Below are positions 55,666-64,000 of a stretch of DNA of 64,000 bases, one piece after another. How positions within the stretch are numbered: position 1 is the first letter of the stretch; the number at the start of each line of letters is the position of its first letter. Both the position numbers and the translations under genes were made by a program. The notes beneath the pieces were generated by a model that searched no databases, was not told where the DNA came from, and saw only the letters and a list, made by a program, of their open reading frames with translations. The stretch covers positions 426,472-490,471 of the forward strand of contig NZ_SZVW01000003.1 of assembly GCF_007655005.1 (NCBI RefSeq). Reading direction: 5' to 3'. Origin of the DNA: Streptomyces tibetensis. Its GTDB lineage: Bacteria; Actinomycetota; Actinomycetes; Streptomycetales; Streptomycetaceae.

Positions 55666-58119
55666 TCACGTCTCCTCGGTTCCGCGCACCCGCACCGGGT
55701 AGGGCGGCGCACCTCCGCCGTCCTCACCCGCCCGCTCGACGACCACCCGAGAGCCCCTCCACCGAGCCGTGTAGCGCTCGATCTCCGGCTCGTCCCACCC
55801 GTCGCCCCCGTCCGGCACGACCAGCCCGCCCCCGGTCCGTCCCCGGGCGGGGGCCCACACGTCCAACTCCAGCCCCCCGTCCTCCCCACGTACCGGAAGC
55901 ACGGCGCCCGCGCGCGCGAACACCGGGATGCGCGACAGCGGCGCGTCGACCAGCACCTGCCCCGGCCCCTCGTACGCCTGCCCCGTGGCGACGTCGTACC
56001 AGCGCCCCCGCGGCAACCGCACGGCACGCCGGACCGCGCCCGGCTCCAGCACCGGCGCCACCAGCAGGCTGTCACCCAGCAGGAAAGCGTCCTCGCAGTC
56101 TCGCAGCACCCGCTCCTCCGGCGCCGCCCACCACAGCGGCCGCACATAGGGCGCTCCGGTGCGCCTCGCCAGATGCGCCAGCGTCAGGAAGTACGGCAGC
56201 AGCCGCCGGCGCTCGACCAGTGCCACGCGCGCGTGCTCCAGCACGTCGCCACCGAACTCCCACGGTTCCCTGCGCCCCGCCCGCAGACTCGCGTGCGTAC
56301 GGAACAGCGGCAGATAAGCGCCCAGCTGGAACCAGCGCAGATACAGCTCGGGAGAGGGATCACCGTCGAACCCCCCGATGTCCGGCCCCGAGTACGGGAC
56401 GCCGCACAGCCCCAGCCCCATCACCAGCGCCAAGGAGGCCCGCAGTCCCGGCCAGCCGGTGGCGACGTCCCCCGACCAGGTCCCTCCGTAGCGCTGCATC
56501 CCGGCCCACCCGGAACGGGAGAACAGGAACGGCCGCTCCTCGGGCGCGAGCTTCCGCAACCCTTCGAAGCCCGCCCTGGCCATGCACAGCGCGTACACGT
56601 TGTGCGCCTCACGATGGTCACCGCCCCGCCCCTCCAGGGAGTGCCGGGTCGAGCGCGGCAGCGTCGACTCCCCGAAGGCGGTGAACGACGTGGGTTCGTT
56701 CATGTCGTGCCAGAAGCCCGAAAAGCCCTGGGTCAGCCGTTCCTCGTAGAGAGCGCCCCACCACGCACGCACGCGCGCGTGCGTGAAGTCGGGGAAGACC
56801 ACCTCCCCGGGCCACACGACACCCTCCACGACCACCCCGGAGGCATCCCGCACGAACGCGTCCTCGGCCGCCCCGGAGTCGTACACCGCACGGCCCGGCA
56901 GGGCCTTCACACCCGGCCCGACGATCGATACCAGCCGGATGCCCTCCCGCCGGAGCTCCTCGGCCAGCACGGGCAGCTTGGGGAAGCGGTCCTGGTCGAC
57001 GGTGAACACCTGATGAGCGTCGAGGTGGTCGATGTCCAGGTGCACGGCGTCCAGCGGCAGACGGTGCTCCAGGTAGCCCGCGACGATCCGCCGTACCTCC
57101 TGCTCGCCGCCGAACCCCCACCGTGCGTGATGGTGCCCAAGAGCCCACGCGGGCGGCAGCGCGGGCGCCCCGGTGAGCGACGCCCAGGCGAGCAGCACGC
57201 GCGCGGGCGTGCCCACCATCACCCAGCAGCGCAGCGGACCGCCGTCCATCCGCAGCTCGCTCGTCCCGGCACGGTCGTGCCCGGAACCCGCGCCCTCCTC
57301 GCCCTCGTGCAGCGTCACCGTGCCGTCCCACGAGCTGTCGTGGAACGCCAGATGCGTACCGCCGTCGGACACCACCAGCTGCACCGGCATCGTGATGTAC
57401 AGCGGGTCGTCCCCGGGCGTGAAGGCGCGACCGGGATCGGAGTTCCACAACCGGTACGTCCCGTCCGGCAGCCGAGGACCCGAGGTGCGTCCCCCGAGAC
57501 CGAAGAACCGCGCGTCCGCGCCCACCTCCGACCGCTGCATCCACCGCGCCGGGCCGCCGCCGACCGGCTCCCACCACCGCGGCGGCAGATCACGCCGCAA
57601 GGTGACCCCGCCCGGAGTCCGTACCTCCACGGCGCCGTGCCGCGAGACCACGACCGTCACCCGCTCCGCCACCACACGCCAGCCGCCGTCCTTGTCCGGC
57701 TCCAGGACCGCCCGTGGATCCGGCTCCGGGCAGCGTCCGGCCAGCGCGTAGGACGGCTCGGGCCCCGCCCCGTCCCAGTTGTCCGGCTCCAGGACCGCCC
57801 GTGGATCCGGCTCCGGGCAGCGTCCGGCCAGCGCGTAGGACGGCTCGGGCCCCGCCCCGTCCCAGCCCCAGAACACGGCCCCGTTCACGGCGACCAGGAT
57901 CCGCAGCTCCGACCGGCTGAACCGGACGACACCACCCCCCGGCCCGGGCTCCACGTCCTCCACGGGCCCGGGCACCCGCGCACGCTCCGCCCCGCGCGCC
58001 GGCAGCCCGGTGGCGTCGGCCCGACGCCTGCGCCACGCTGCTCGTACGGTACGCACACCCTGCGCCGCCCCCACCGAAGCCACCGCTTTCACCGAACGCA
58101 CCAGGTCACGACCGTTCAT
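55666..58119 (-). CDS. Glycoside hydrolase family 31 enzyme
   Basis: An 817-residue GH31 glycosidase (alpha-glucosidase/alpha-xylosidase superfamily). The catalytic region reads GFSGFWHDMNEPTSF, the nucleophile Asp in WxDMNE, and RSGWAGMQRYGGTWSGDVATGW with the acid/base Asp. VPYSGPDIGGFDGDPSPELYLRWFQLGAYLPLFRTHA is also typical. No signal peptide. The N-terminal beta-sandwich domain contains a perfect 29-residue tandem duplication (57692-57865). The ATG at 58119 is preferred because GGCAGGG lies eight bases upstream; a GTG at 58128 is possible. Substrate specificity cannot be told. Confidence 0.92.
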   Translation of the reverse strand: MNGRDLVRSVKAVASVGAAQGVRTVRAAWRRRRADATGLPARGAERARVPGPVEDVEPGPGGGVVRFSRSELRILVAVNGAVFWGWDGAGPEPSYALAGRCPEPDPRAVLEPDNWDGAGPEPSYALAGRCPEPDPRAVLEPDKDGGWRVVAERVTVVVSRHGAVEVRTPGGVTLRRDLPPRWWEPVGGGPARWMQRSEVGADARFFGLGGRTSGPRLPDGTYRLWNSDPGRAFTPGDDPLYITMPVQLVVSDGGTHLAFHDSSWDGTVTLHEGEEGAGSGHDRAGTSELRMDGGPLRCWVMVGTPARVLLAWASLTGAPALPPAWALGHHHARWGFGGEQEVRRIVAGYLEHRLPLDAVHLDIDHLDAHQVFTVDQDRFPKLPVLAEELRREGIRLVSIVGPGVKALPGRAVYDSGAAEDAFVRDASGVVVEGVVWPGEVVFPDFTHARVRAWWGALYEERLTQGFSGFWHDMNEPTSFTAFGESTLPRSTRHSLEGRGGDHREAHNVYALCMARAGFEGLRKLAPEERPFLFSRSGWAGMQRYGGTWSGDVATGWPGLRASLALVMGLGLCGVPYSGPDIGGFDGDPSPELYLRWFQLGAYLPLFRTHASLRAGRREPWEFGGDVLEHARVALVERRRLLPYFLTLAHLARRTGAPYVRPLWWAAPEERVLRDCEDAFLLGDSLLVAPVLEPGAVRRAVRLPRGRWYDVATGQAYEGPGQVLVDAPLSRIPVFARAGAVLPVRGEDGGLELDVWAPARGRTGGGLVVPDGGDGWDEPEIERYTARWRGSRVVVERAGEDGGGAPPYPVRVRGTEET
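57692..57865 (-). repeat. Perfect 87-bp tandem duplication inside GH31 gene
   Basis: Two identical 87-base copies, 57692-57778 and 57779-57865, in frame. They duplicate WDGAGPEPSYALAGRCPEP and its continuation, 29 residues, in the N-terminal domain. Confidence 0.95.
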
Positions 58120-58330
58120 GCTGCTCACCCTGCCACTGACGGCCCTGCGCGGGCGTGTCGTTCAACTGCCGTTCACCCGTGCCAGGACCACATCTTCACG
58201 AGACGGACTATGTGGGGCGCGCCCTGGTGCCGAAGTCGATCACATGGCATTGTCCGTGCCAGCCGCTCACGCGCACACCCCAGCCCGTGCGCGGAGGACG
58301 CACACGACGCGCACAGTCCGGGAGCCGACC

Positions 58331-60298
58331 ATGTCGACCGTCAGTCCCAAGCCGCTCTGGCAGCCCGACCCCGAGCGCATCGCCCGCGCACGGATCACCA
58401 GGTTCCAGGCCTGGGCAGCCGAGCACCACGGCGCCCCCGCCGAGGGCGGCTACGCGGCTCTGCAGCGCTGGTCCGTCGACGAACTGGACACCTTCTGGAA
58501 GGCCGTCACCGAGTGGTTCGACGTCCGCTTCTCGCAGCCCTGCGCGCGCGTGCTCGGCGACCGCTCGATGCCCGGCGCCGAGTGGTTCCCCGGGGCGACC
58601 CTGAACTACGCCGAACACGCCCTGCGCGCATCCGCCACCCGCGCCGACGAACCGGCCCTCCTGCACGTCGACGAGACCCACGAACCACGCCCCGTCACCT
58701 GGGCAGAGCTGCGCCGCCAGGTCGGCTCCCTGGCCGCCGAACTGCGCGCCCTCGGCGTGCGCCCCGGCGACCGGGTCAGCGGCTACCTCCCGAACGTCCC
58801 GCAGGCGGTGGTCGCGCTCCTCGCCACAGCCGCGGTCGGCGGCGTCTGGACCTCCTGCGCGCCCGAGTTCGGCGCCCGCAGCGTCCTCGACCGCTTCCAG
58901 CAGGTCGAACCCGTCGTGCTCTTCACCGTCGACGGTTACCGCTACGGCGGCAAGGAGCACGACCGGCGCGAAGTGGTCACCGAACTGCGCCGCGAACTCC
59001 CCACCCTGCGGGCCGTGATCCACATCCCGCTCCTCGGCACCGAGGCACCCGAGGGCGCCCTGGACTGGTCGGCCCTCACCTCCGCCGACACGGACCCCGT
59101 CTTCGAGCAGGTGCCCTTCGACCACCCCCTGTGGGTGCTCTACTCCTCGGGTACGACCGGACTGCCCAAGGCCATCGTCCAGTCCCAGGGCGGCATCCTC
59201 GTCGAGCACCTCAAGCAGCTCGGCCTGCACTGCGACCTCGGCCCCGAAGACCGCTTCTTCTGGTACACCTCGACCGGCTGGATGATGTGGAACTTCCTCG
59301 TCTCCGGCCTGCTCACCGGCACCACGATCGTCCTCTACGACGGCAGCCCCGGCTACCCCGACACCGGCGCCCAGTGGCGGATCGCCGAACGCACGAAGGC
59401 CACCCTCTACGGCACCTCCGCCGCCTACGTCATGGCCTGCCGCAAGGCCGACGTGCACCCGTCCCGCGACTTCGACCTCTCCTCCGTCCAGTGCGTCGCC
59501 ACCACCGGCTCGCCCCTGCCCCCCGACGGATTCCGCTGGCTCCACGACGAGGTCCGCGACGACCTGTGGATCGCCTCCGTCAGCGGCGGCACCGACGTGT
59601 GCTCGTGCTTCGCGGGAGCCGTACCCACCCTCCCGGTCCACGTCGGCGAACTCCAGGCCCCCTGCCTCGGCACCGACCTGCAGTCCTGGGACCCCAGCGG
59701 CAGCCCCCTCGTCGACGAGGTCGGCGAACTCGTCGTCACCAACCCCATGCCGTCGATGCCCATCCACTTCTGGAACGACCCCGACGGCAGCCGCTACCAC
59801 GACAGCTACTTCGACACCTACCCCGGCGTGTGGCGGCACGGTGACTGGATCACCCTCACCTCCCGCGGCTCCGTCGTCATCCACGGCCGCTCCGACTCCA
59901 CGCTCAACCGCCAGGGCGTCCGCATGGGGTCCGCCGACATCTACGAAGCCGTCGAGAGGCTCCCCGAGATCAGGGAATCCCTCGTCATCGGCATCGAGCA
60001 GCCCGACGGCGGCTACTGGATGCCCCTCTTCGTGCACCTGGCTCCCGGAGCCGTCCTCGACGAGGCCCTGCTGAACCGCATCAAGCAGACGATCCGCGAG
60101 CAACTGTCGCCGCGCCACGTCCCCGACGAGATCATCGAAGTACCAGGCGTCCCCCACACCCTCACCGGCAAGCGCATCGAGGTCCCCGTCAAACGCCTCC
60201 TCCAGGGCACCCCGCTGGAGAAGGCCGTCAACCCGGGCTCCATCGACGATCTCAGCCTGCTGGACTTCTACGAGGAGTTGGCCCGCAAGCGCGCCTGA
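58331..60298 (+). CDS. Acetoacetyl-CoA synthetase (acetoacetate-CoA ligase)
   Basis: Activates acetoacetate with ATP and CoA. The 655-residue protein has the acyl-CoA synthetase core: the ATP-binding P-loop LYSSGTTGLPKAIVQ, STGWMMWNFLVSGLLTG, TTGSPLPPDGFRW, and the C-terminal LTGKRIEVPVKRLLQG with the acylatable Lys. The N-terminal WQPDPERIARARITRFQAWAAE and the ACS-type RVSGYLPNVPQAVVALLATAAVGGVWTSCAPEFG identify the acetoacetyl-CoA synthetase group. The ATG at 58331 follows GGGAG. It is divergent from the GH31 gene over a 211-base gap. Confidence 0.92.
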   Translation: MSTVSPKPLWQPDPERIARARITRFQAWAAEHHGAPAEGGYAALQRWSVDELDTFWKAVTEWFDVRFSQPCARVLGDRSMPGAEWFPGATLNYAEHALRASATRADEPALLHVDETHEPRPVTWAELRRQVGSLAAELRALGVRPGDRVSGYLPNVPQAVVALLATAAVGGVWTSCAPEFGARSVLDRFQQVEPVVLFTVDGYRYGGKEHDRREVVTELRRELPTLRAVIHIPLLGTEAPEGALDWSALTSADTDPVFEQVPFDHPLWVLYSSGTTGLPKAIVQSQGGILVEHLKQLGLHCDLGPEDRFFWYTSTGWMMWNFLVSGLLTGTTIVLYDGSPGYPDTGAQWRIAERTKATLYGTSAAYVMACRKADVHPSRDFDLSSVQCVATTGSPLPPDGFRWLHDEVRDDLWIASVSGGTDVCSCFAGAVPTLPVHVGELQAPCLGTDLQSWDPSGSPLVDEVGELVVTNPMPSMPIHFWNDPDGSRYHDSYFDTYPGVWRHGDWITLTSRGSVVIHGRSDSTLNRQGVRMGSADIYEAVERLPEIRESLVIGIEQPDGGYWMPLFVHLAPGAVLDEALLNRIKQTIREQLSPRHVPDEIIEVPGVPHTLTGKRIEVPVKRLLQGTPLEKAVNPGSIDDLSLLDFYEELARKRA

Positions 60299-60472
60299 CG
60301 CCGACCCACCCCCGTCCCGCCACCCCCGAGCTCAAGGCGCAGACGGCAGCGGAAGCCGCTGTGACCTGCGCCTTCCGCCATCGGTCGAGCACACGATCAT
60401 CCAGTCGCCCCTCACTGTCAGTGCCGCCGGTTACTGTGAGTGAGCATTGATCGACCGTGCACAGGGGGAACC

Positions 60473-61363
60473 ATGACGCACACCGACAACCGGACCAAGC
60501 GCCGCGTCCTGCACCGCGAAATCGCCGGCACCATCGGCCTGCTCGCCGACGATCACGACTTCCGGGCCATGCGGCGCTACCGCAGCTTCACCTTCGACGA
60601 CCACGCGACCTATCTGAAACACGTGGAGGGCCTCCTCAGGGCCAGGACCTTGCAGGGCAGCCACACCACAGTGGCCCTCTTCGACCCCGAGGAGTACGCC
60701 GATTTCTGCACACGGAAGGACCTGGACCCCGACACACCGTCGAGCCGCTCACGCTTCACCGCGCAGATCGCGGCGACAGGCCCGACCCTCCCCTACGACG
60801 GCCGACCGCTGGCCGACCTGCTCCCGGCCCTCGTCGACGAGGCCGTCCGGCAGGCCACCTGGGAGTACGCGACCACCCTCCTCGCCCGCCTCGGCGCCTG
60901 CACCTCCTGCGGCGAGGACATCGGACGCGCCGCCTTCACCCGAGCCGCAGAGCTCCTCGTCCGCATCCTCGACACGGCGCCACCGGGCGACCGCCACCTC
61001 GTCTGCAGTGTCACCGGACCGCCCGAAACCCTCGTCGCCGCCCTCCACATCACCGACGACGGGGCCGCCCTCGAACTGGACGAAACCGAAGCCCTCGAAT
61101 TCACCACGGTCCTGGCCCTCGGCCTGGCCACCGAAAGCCCCGGAGGACTCGTCATCCGCGCCACCGCCCCGGGCACACCCGACCGCGTCTACGGCTGGCG
61201 CATGCGCTCCTACGGACTCGAACCCCTCACCGCAGGAGAGGTCTTCGACGCCTACTGCACCGACGTCGAATCCGGAGACCTGATCTCCCCGGAATCCAAC
61301 GTCGACTACTGCGCGCCGCCCGACCTCGGAGAGGAGAAACCCGCCCGGGGGCATCGGCACTGA
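60473..61363 (+). CDS. Conserved hypothetical protein, 296 aa
   Basis: A soluble protein not assigned to a named family. Two parts: an N-terminal region with TKRRVLHREIAGTIGLLADDHDFRAMRRYRSFTFDDHATYLKHVEGLLR and HTTVALFDPEEYADFC, then a mostly acidic C-terminal half. A CTSCGED pair at about residues 142-145 could bind metal with nearby residues, but no second pair is clear. ATG at 60473 follows AGGGGG. It is separated from ptsI by a bidirectional terminator. Its steady place beside ptsI in Streptomyces suggests conservation; the function is unknown. Confidence 0.72.
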   Translation: MTHTDNRTKRRVLHREIAGTIGLLADDHDFRAMRRYRSFTFDDHATYLKHVEGLLRARTLQGSHTTVALFDPEEYADFCTRKDLDPDTPSSRSRFTAQIAATGPTLPYDGRPLADLLPALVDEAVRQATWEYATTLLARLGACTSCGEDIGRAAFTRAAELLVRILDTAPPGDRHLVCSVTGPPETLVAALHITDDGAALELDETEALEFTTVLALGLATESPGGLVIRATAPGTPDRVYGWRMRSYGLEPLTAGEVFDAYCTDVESGDLISPESNVDYCAPPDLGEEKPARGHRH

Positions 61364-61369
61364 AACACA

Positions 61370-61403
61370 GCAGGGGCGCTCCACCTCAATGGAGCGCCCC
61401 TGC
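61370..61403. terminator. Bidirectional terminator hairpin
   Basis: Perfect 14-bp arms 61370-61383 and 61390-61403 with a CCTCAA loop, between the convergent 296-aa gene and ptsI. Confidence 0.9.
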
Positions 61404-61430
61404 CGGGAAACGTGGTCGACCCGGTAGGGC

Positions 61431-63101
61431 CTACTCGCCCGACAGCACCGCCTGCGCCGCACTGCGCGCGTCCTCGGCGCTGTCCGTCGCCCGTGCCGCC
61501 GCAGCGGCCCGCTCACACTGCGCCAGCGTGTACTTCGCCAGCGTCGCCCGGACGTAAGGAATCGACGCGGCACCCATCGAGAGAGAGGTGACACCCAGAC
61601 CGGTCAGCACACACGCGAGCAGCGGGTCGGACGCGGCCTCACCACAGACCCCGCAGCTCTTGCCCTCGGCCTTGGCCGCCTCGGCGGACAGCTCCACCAA
61701 GTCGAGCAGGGCGGGCTGCCAGGGGTCCTGCAGACGGGACACCGCACCCACCTGACGGTCGGCGGCGAAGGTGTACTGGGCGAGGTCGTTCGTCCCCAGC
61801 GACAGGAACTCGACCTCCTGGAGGATCGAGCGAGCCCGCAGCGCGGCCGACGGGATCTCCACCATCGCGCCGAACTTCGCCCGCAGCCCGGCCTCACGGC
61901 AGGCGTCGGCGAAAGCCCGGGCATCCGTACGGTCCGCCACCATCGGGGCCATGACCTCGAGGTATACCGGCAGCCCCTCAGCGGCCTCGGCGAGCGCGGT
62001 CAGCTGGGTACGCAGGACCTCCGGGTGGTCGAGCAGGGTCCGCAGACCCCGCACACCGAGCGCAGGGTTCGGCTCGTCGGCCGGCGTGAGGAAGTCGAGC
62101 GGCTTGTCCGCACCCGCGTCCAGCACCCGCACCACGACACGCCCCTCAGGGAACGCCTCGAGCACCTGCCGGTACGCGGCGACCTGCTTCTCTTCCGAGG
62201 GCGCCTGCTTGCTGTCGTCCAGGAAGAGGAACTCCGTACGGAACAGACCCACACCCTCGGCACCGGCCTCGACGGCGGCCGCCACATCAGCGGGACCACC
62301 GATGTTCGCGAGCAACGGCACCTTGTGCCCGTCTGCCGTGGCACCCGGCCCGGTCGAGGCCGCCAGCGCGGCCTTCCGCTCGGCAGCCGCAGCCTCCAGC
62401 TGCGCCTTCTTCTCGTCGCTCGGGTCCACGAAGATCTCTCCCGTGCTGCCGTCGACGGCGATCATCGTGCCCTCGGCGAGCTCACCGGCACCCGGCAGCG
62501 CCACCACGGCCGGGACCCCGAGGGCCCGGGCGAGAATCGCGCTGTGACTGGTGGGCCCGCCCTCCTCGGTGACGAAGCCGAGCACAAGAGTCGGGTCGAG
62601 CAGCGCGGTGTCGGCCGGTGCGAGGTCGCGGGCCACCAGGACGTAGGGCTCGTCGCTGTCGGGGACGCCGGGCATCGGCACCCCCAGCAGCCGGGCGACG
62701 ATACGGTTGCGCACGTCGTCGAGGTCGGCCACGCGACCGGCGAGGTACTCACCGGCTCCGGCCAGCAGCTCGCGGTAGGAGGCGAACGCGTCGTACACCC
62801 CGCGCTCCGCCGTGCTGCCGACGGCGATCCGCCGCTCCACATCGGCCATGAGCTCGGGGTCCTGGGCCATCATGGCCTGCGCCTCGAGCACCGCCTGGGC
62901 TTCGCCACCGGCGAGGTTGCCCCGCGCCATCAGGTCTGCCGCCACCGCCTCGACGGCCTTGCGGGCGCGCCCCTGTTCACGCTCCGCCTCCTCCGCCGGT
63001 ATCTGCTTCGCGGGCGGCTCGAGCACCGCCGTTCCCATGTGCCGAACCTCGCCGATGGCCACACCGTGGCTCACCCCGACGCCTCGCAACGTTGTCTCCA
63101 T
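61431..63101 (-). CDS. ptsI: PTS enzyme I (phosphoenolpyruvate-protein phosphotransferase)
   Basis: First enzyme of the sugar phosphotransferase system; takes phosphate from PEP and passes it to HPr. The 556-residue protein has the phospho-His site EEGGPTSHSAILARALGVPA, then PEP-domain landmarks GLFRTEFLFLDD, FGAMVEIPSAAL, LGTNDLAQYTFAADR and the catalytic CGVCGEAASDP. ATG at 63101 (METTLRGVGVSHGVAIGE) matches the enzyme I start; a GTG at 63164 lacks a ribosome-binding site and adds a Thr/Ala-rich stretch. It lies 78 bases after crr in one operon; ptsH is not in the window. In Streptomyces this PTS serves N-acetylglucosamine and fructose uptake. Confidence 0.95.
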   Translation of the reverse strand: METTLRGVGVSHGVAIGEVRHMGTAVLEPPAKQIPAEEAEREQGRARKAVEAVAADLMARGNLAGGEAQAVLEAQAMMAQDPELMADVERRIAVGSTAERGVYDAFASYRELLAGAGEYLAGRVADLDDVRNRIVARLLGVPMPGVPDSDEPYVLVARDLAPADTALLDPTLVLGFVTEEGGPTSHSAILARALGVPAVVALPGAGELAEGTMIAVDGSTGEIFVDPSDEKKAQLEAAAAERKAALAASTGPGATADGHKVPLLANIGGPADVAAAVEAGAEGVGLFRTEFLFLDDSKQAPSEEKQVAAYRQVLEAFPEGRVVVRVLDAGADKPLDFLTPADEPNPALGVRGLRTLLDHPEVLRTQLTALAEAAEGLPVYLEVMAPMVADRTDARAFADACREAGLRAKFGAMVEIPSAALRARSILQEVEFLSLGTNDLAQYTFAADRQVGAVSRLQDPWQPALLDLVELSAEAAKAEGKSCGVCGEAASDPLLACVLTGLGVTSLSMGAASIPYVRATLAKYTLAQCERAAAAARATDSAEDARSAAQAVLSGE

Positions 63102-63120
63102 CTCACCCGTCTCCGATAAA

Positions 63121-63140
63121 GCGGCGGATCCAACCGCCGC
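63121..63140 (-). other. Hairpin in the crr-ptsI spacer
   Basis: Perfect 7-bp arms GCGGCGG (63121-63127) and CCGCCGC (63134-63140), 20 bases upstream of the ptsI ATG. It could attenuate read-through, mark processing, or tune ptsI translation relative to crr. Confidence 0.45.
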
Positions 63141-63179
63141 GGTGGTTGTCGTACTCGCCGTCACAGGACGGCACTCGCG

Positions 63180-63629
63180 TCACTTCCAGAGGAAGAGACT
63201 GTCGCCGGCCTTCACATCGCCGTTGTCGCGAAGATCGGAGAGGGCTTCGGCCGTGGCTTCCAGCGCCACGACCGGGCAGACCGCGGACTTGCCGGCGCTC
63301 TCGACGGCCGCCGGGTTCCAGCGAACGACACCCTGGCCGCGCCTGACGGTGTCGCCCTTGTTCACGAGCAGCTCGAAGCCTTCGCCGTTGAGCTGCACGG
63401 TGTCGATACCGAGGTGGGTGAGCACACCGTGTCCGTTCTCGTCGACGACGACGAACGCGTGCGGGTGCAGGGAGACGATGACGCCATCCACGGGCGAGAC
63501 GGCCTCGGAGGGCTCACGGACGGGATCGATCGCTGTGCCCGGGCCGACCATGGCCCCGGAGAAGACCGGATCCGGCACTGCCGCCAGTCCGATAACGCGT
63601 CCTGCGAGCGGGGACGTCACGGTGGTCAT
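63180..63629 (-). CDS. crr: PTS glucose-type EIIA (Crr)
   Basis: A 149-residue EIIA-Glc family phosphocarrier. The N-terminus TSPLAGRVIGLAAVPDPVFSGAMVGPGTAIDP and the phospho-His site VVDENGHGVLTHLGIDTVQLNGEGF are diagnostic. In Streptomyces the protein functions in N-acetylglucosamine-related transport rather than glucose uptake, which is PTS-independent. The ATG at 63629 has GGGAGG seven bases upstream. Promoter-proximal gene of the crr-ptsI operon, with a DasR operator about 110 bases upstream. Confidence 0.95.
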   Translation of the reverse strand: MTTVTSPLAGRVIGLAAVPDPVFSGAMVGPGTAIDPVREPSEAVSPVDGVIVSLHPHAFVVVDENGHGVLTHLGIDTVQLNGEGFELLVNKGDTVRRGQGVVRWNPAAVESAGKSAVCPVVALEATAEALSDLRDNGDVKAGDSLFLWK

Positions 63630-63740
63630 GGGAAGCCTCCCAGGGGTGGAGATCGATATGGCCGTCCCTGTAGGTACCGGGCGGCACACTGTTCAGCAGC
63701 GTATGTCACCTGAAGTGCCGGTTCCGCGCAGGCACCCCGA

Positions 63741-63756
63741 AGTGGTCTAGACCATA
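63741..63756. promoter_or_regulatory. DasR operator (dre) upstream of crr
   Basis: AGTGGTCTAGACCATA, containing the full palindrome TGGTCTAGACCA (63743-63754), 112 bases upstream of the crr start. This is a near-perfect match to the DasR-responsive element. DasR, a GntR-family regulator of N-acetylglucosamine use, is known to control the crr-ptsI operon of S. coelicolor. Confidence 0.92.
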
Positions 63757-63768
63757 CCCCAAATCGAT

Positions 63769-63798
63769 TTGCACCAGCTCCGCGGCCGCGTGTACAGT
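63769..63798 (+). promoter_or_regulatory. Candidate rRNA operon promoter (upstream)
   Basis: TTGCAC at 63769-63774, 18 bases, then TACAGT at 63793-63798, reading out of the window to the right. It fits the first of several tandem promoters upstream of a Streptomyces rRNA operon. It is close to the dre site, so the divergent crr and rRNA promoters nearly overlap. Confidence 0.55.
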
Positions 63799-63924
63799 CG
63801 TACTCCTGCTTAGGGCTGAGCGACGCAACCTCGCGTCCTGGCCGGGCAGCAACAAACTTGTCAGATCCTATCTCCGGATCTCCTTCTGCATGCCTGCAGG
63901 ACGGTGGTCGGAGGGCCGGAAAAA

Positions 63925-64000
63925 CACTGATAGAGTTTGGAACACCGAAGGGAAGCGCCCAGAGGAAAGCCCGAGAGGGTGAGTACAAAGGAAGCGACCG
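63925..64000 (+). promoter_or_regulatory. rRNA operon promoter and 16S leader start
   Basis: TAGAGT at 63931-63936 as the -10, then TTGGAACACCGAAGGGAAGC and further bases ending GAGGGTGAGTACAAAGGAAGC. From memory this matches the leader of Streptomyces 16S rRNA operons, which continues to a boxA-like element and 16S rRNA. The rRNA gene itself lies past the window. No -35 hexamer is clear for this promoter. Confidence 0.75.

Noticed and set aside
58208..60157. A 649-codon minus-strand frame opposite the acetoacetyl-CoA synthetase gene
   Set aside because: Antisense shadow of a clear enzyme, with no recognisable domain and Gly/Val/Asp-rich composition typical of such shadows.

Overview
The window is high-GC actinomycete DNA and almost certainly the chromosome core of a Streptomyces. 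Evidence includes rbpA behind a perfect SigR-type promoter, a conservon (sensor kinase, roadblock, DUF742, Ras-like GTPase), mycothiol-type formaldehyde dehydrogenase, a crr-ptsI pair with a DasR-type operator, GTG starts with ATGA/GTGA couplings, and the dispersed Streptomyces intergenic repeat. From memory, the order resembles the S. coelicolor segment running from ppm1/rbpA (SCO1423/SCO1421) to ptsI/crr (SCO1391/SCO1390), which then enters an rRNA operon. The last ~70 bases here look like an rRNA operon leader.

Layout. 1-11.1 kb: a 5'-truncated amidohydrolase, polyprenol-phosphate mannose synthase, fxsA, rbpA, an UMF1 transporter, a yczE-gdpD pair divergent from a MocR regulator, and an FtsK-like protein without its Walker A lysine next to a small membrane protein. 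11.4-16.9 kb: an ankyrin protein, a 19-codon leader-like ORF before a helical-repeat protein, and a coupled trio of two glycosyltransferases and an SGNH hydrolase. 17.2-22.5 kb: a five-gene 5-oxoproline operon (MFS, DUF1445 protein, pxpA, pxpB, pxpC) divergent from a GntR/FCD regulator across a good candidate operator. 22.7-29.9 kb: a three-gene condensin-like cassette resembling JetA-JetB-JetC/MksF-MksE-MksB, without a JetD nuclease gene beside it and with an atypical ATPase motif. It is the strongest candidate for an undescribed system.

29.9-39.7 kb: a methylamine/betaine demethylation region with a permease, a decayed betaine-aldehyde dehydrogenase, a Rieske oxygenase, an FAD/GcvT dimethylglycine-type dehydrogenase, formaldehyde-detoxifying MscR, an IclR regulator and a divergent Rieske ferredoxin plus reductase. 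A shared motif upstream of mscR and in the iclR/ferredoxin gap may tie these together. 39.8-49.1 kb: a small membrane protein and a conservon in which a 3.8-kb 5-oxoprolinase gene lies between cvnC and cvnD. 49.2-55.5 kb: glpF-glpK, an EAL-CBS-GGDEF protein with a degenerate EAL domain, a secreted VanX-type dipeptidase and a NUDIX protein. 55.7-64 kb: a GH31 glycosidase with a perfect 87-bp internal duplication, acetoacetyl-CoA synthetase, an unknown 296-aa protein, ptsI, crr, and the rRNA operon promoter/leader.

A recurring oddity is tandem repeats: three intergenic arrays whose unit appears copied from the 3' end of the adjoining gene, and three in-frame coding arrays. All functions are inferred from reading the sequence. 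No searches were run.
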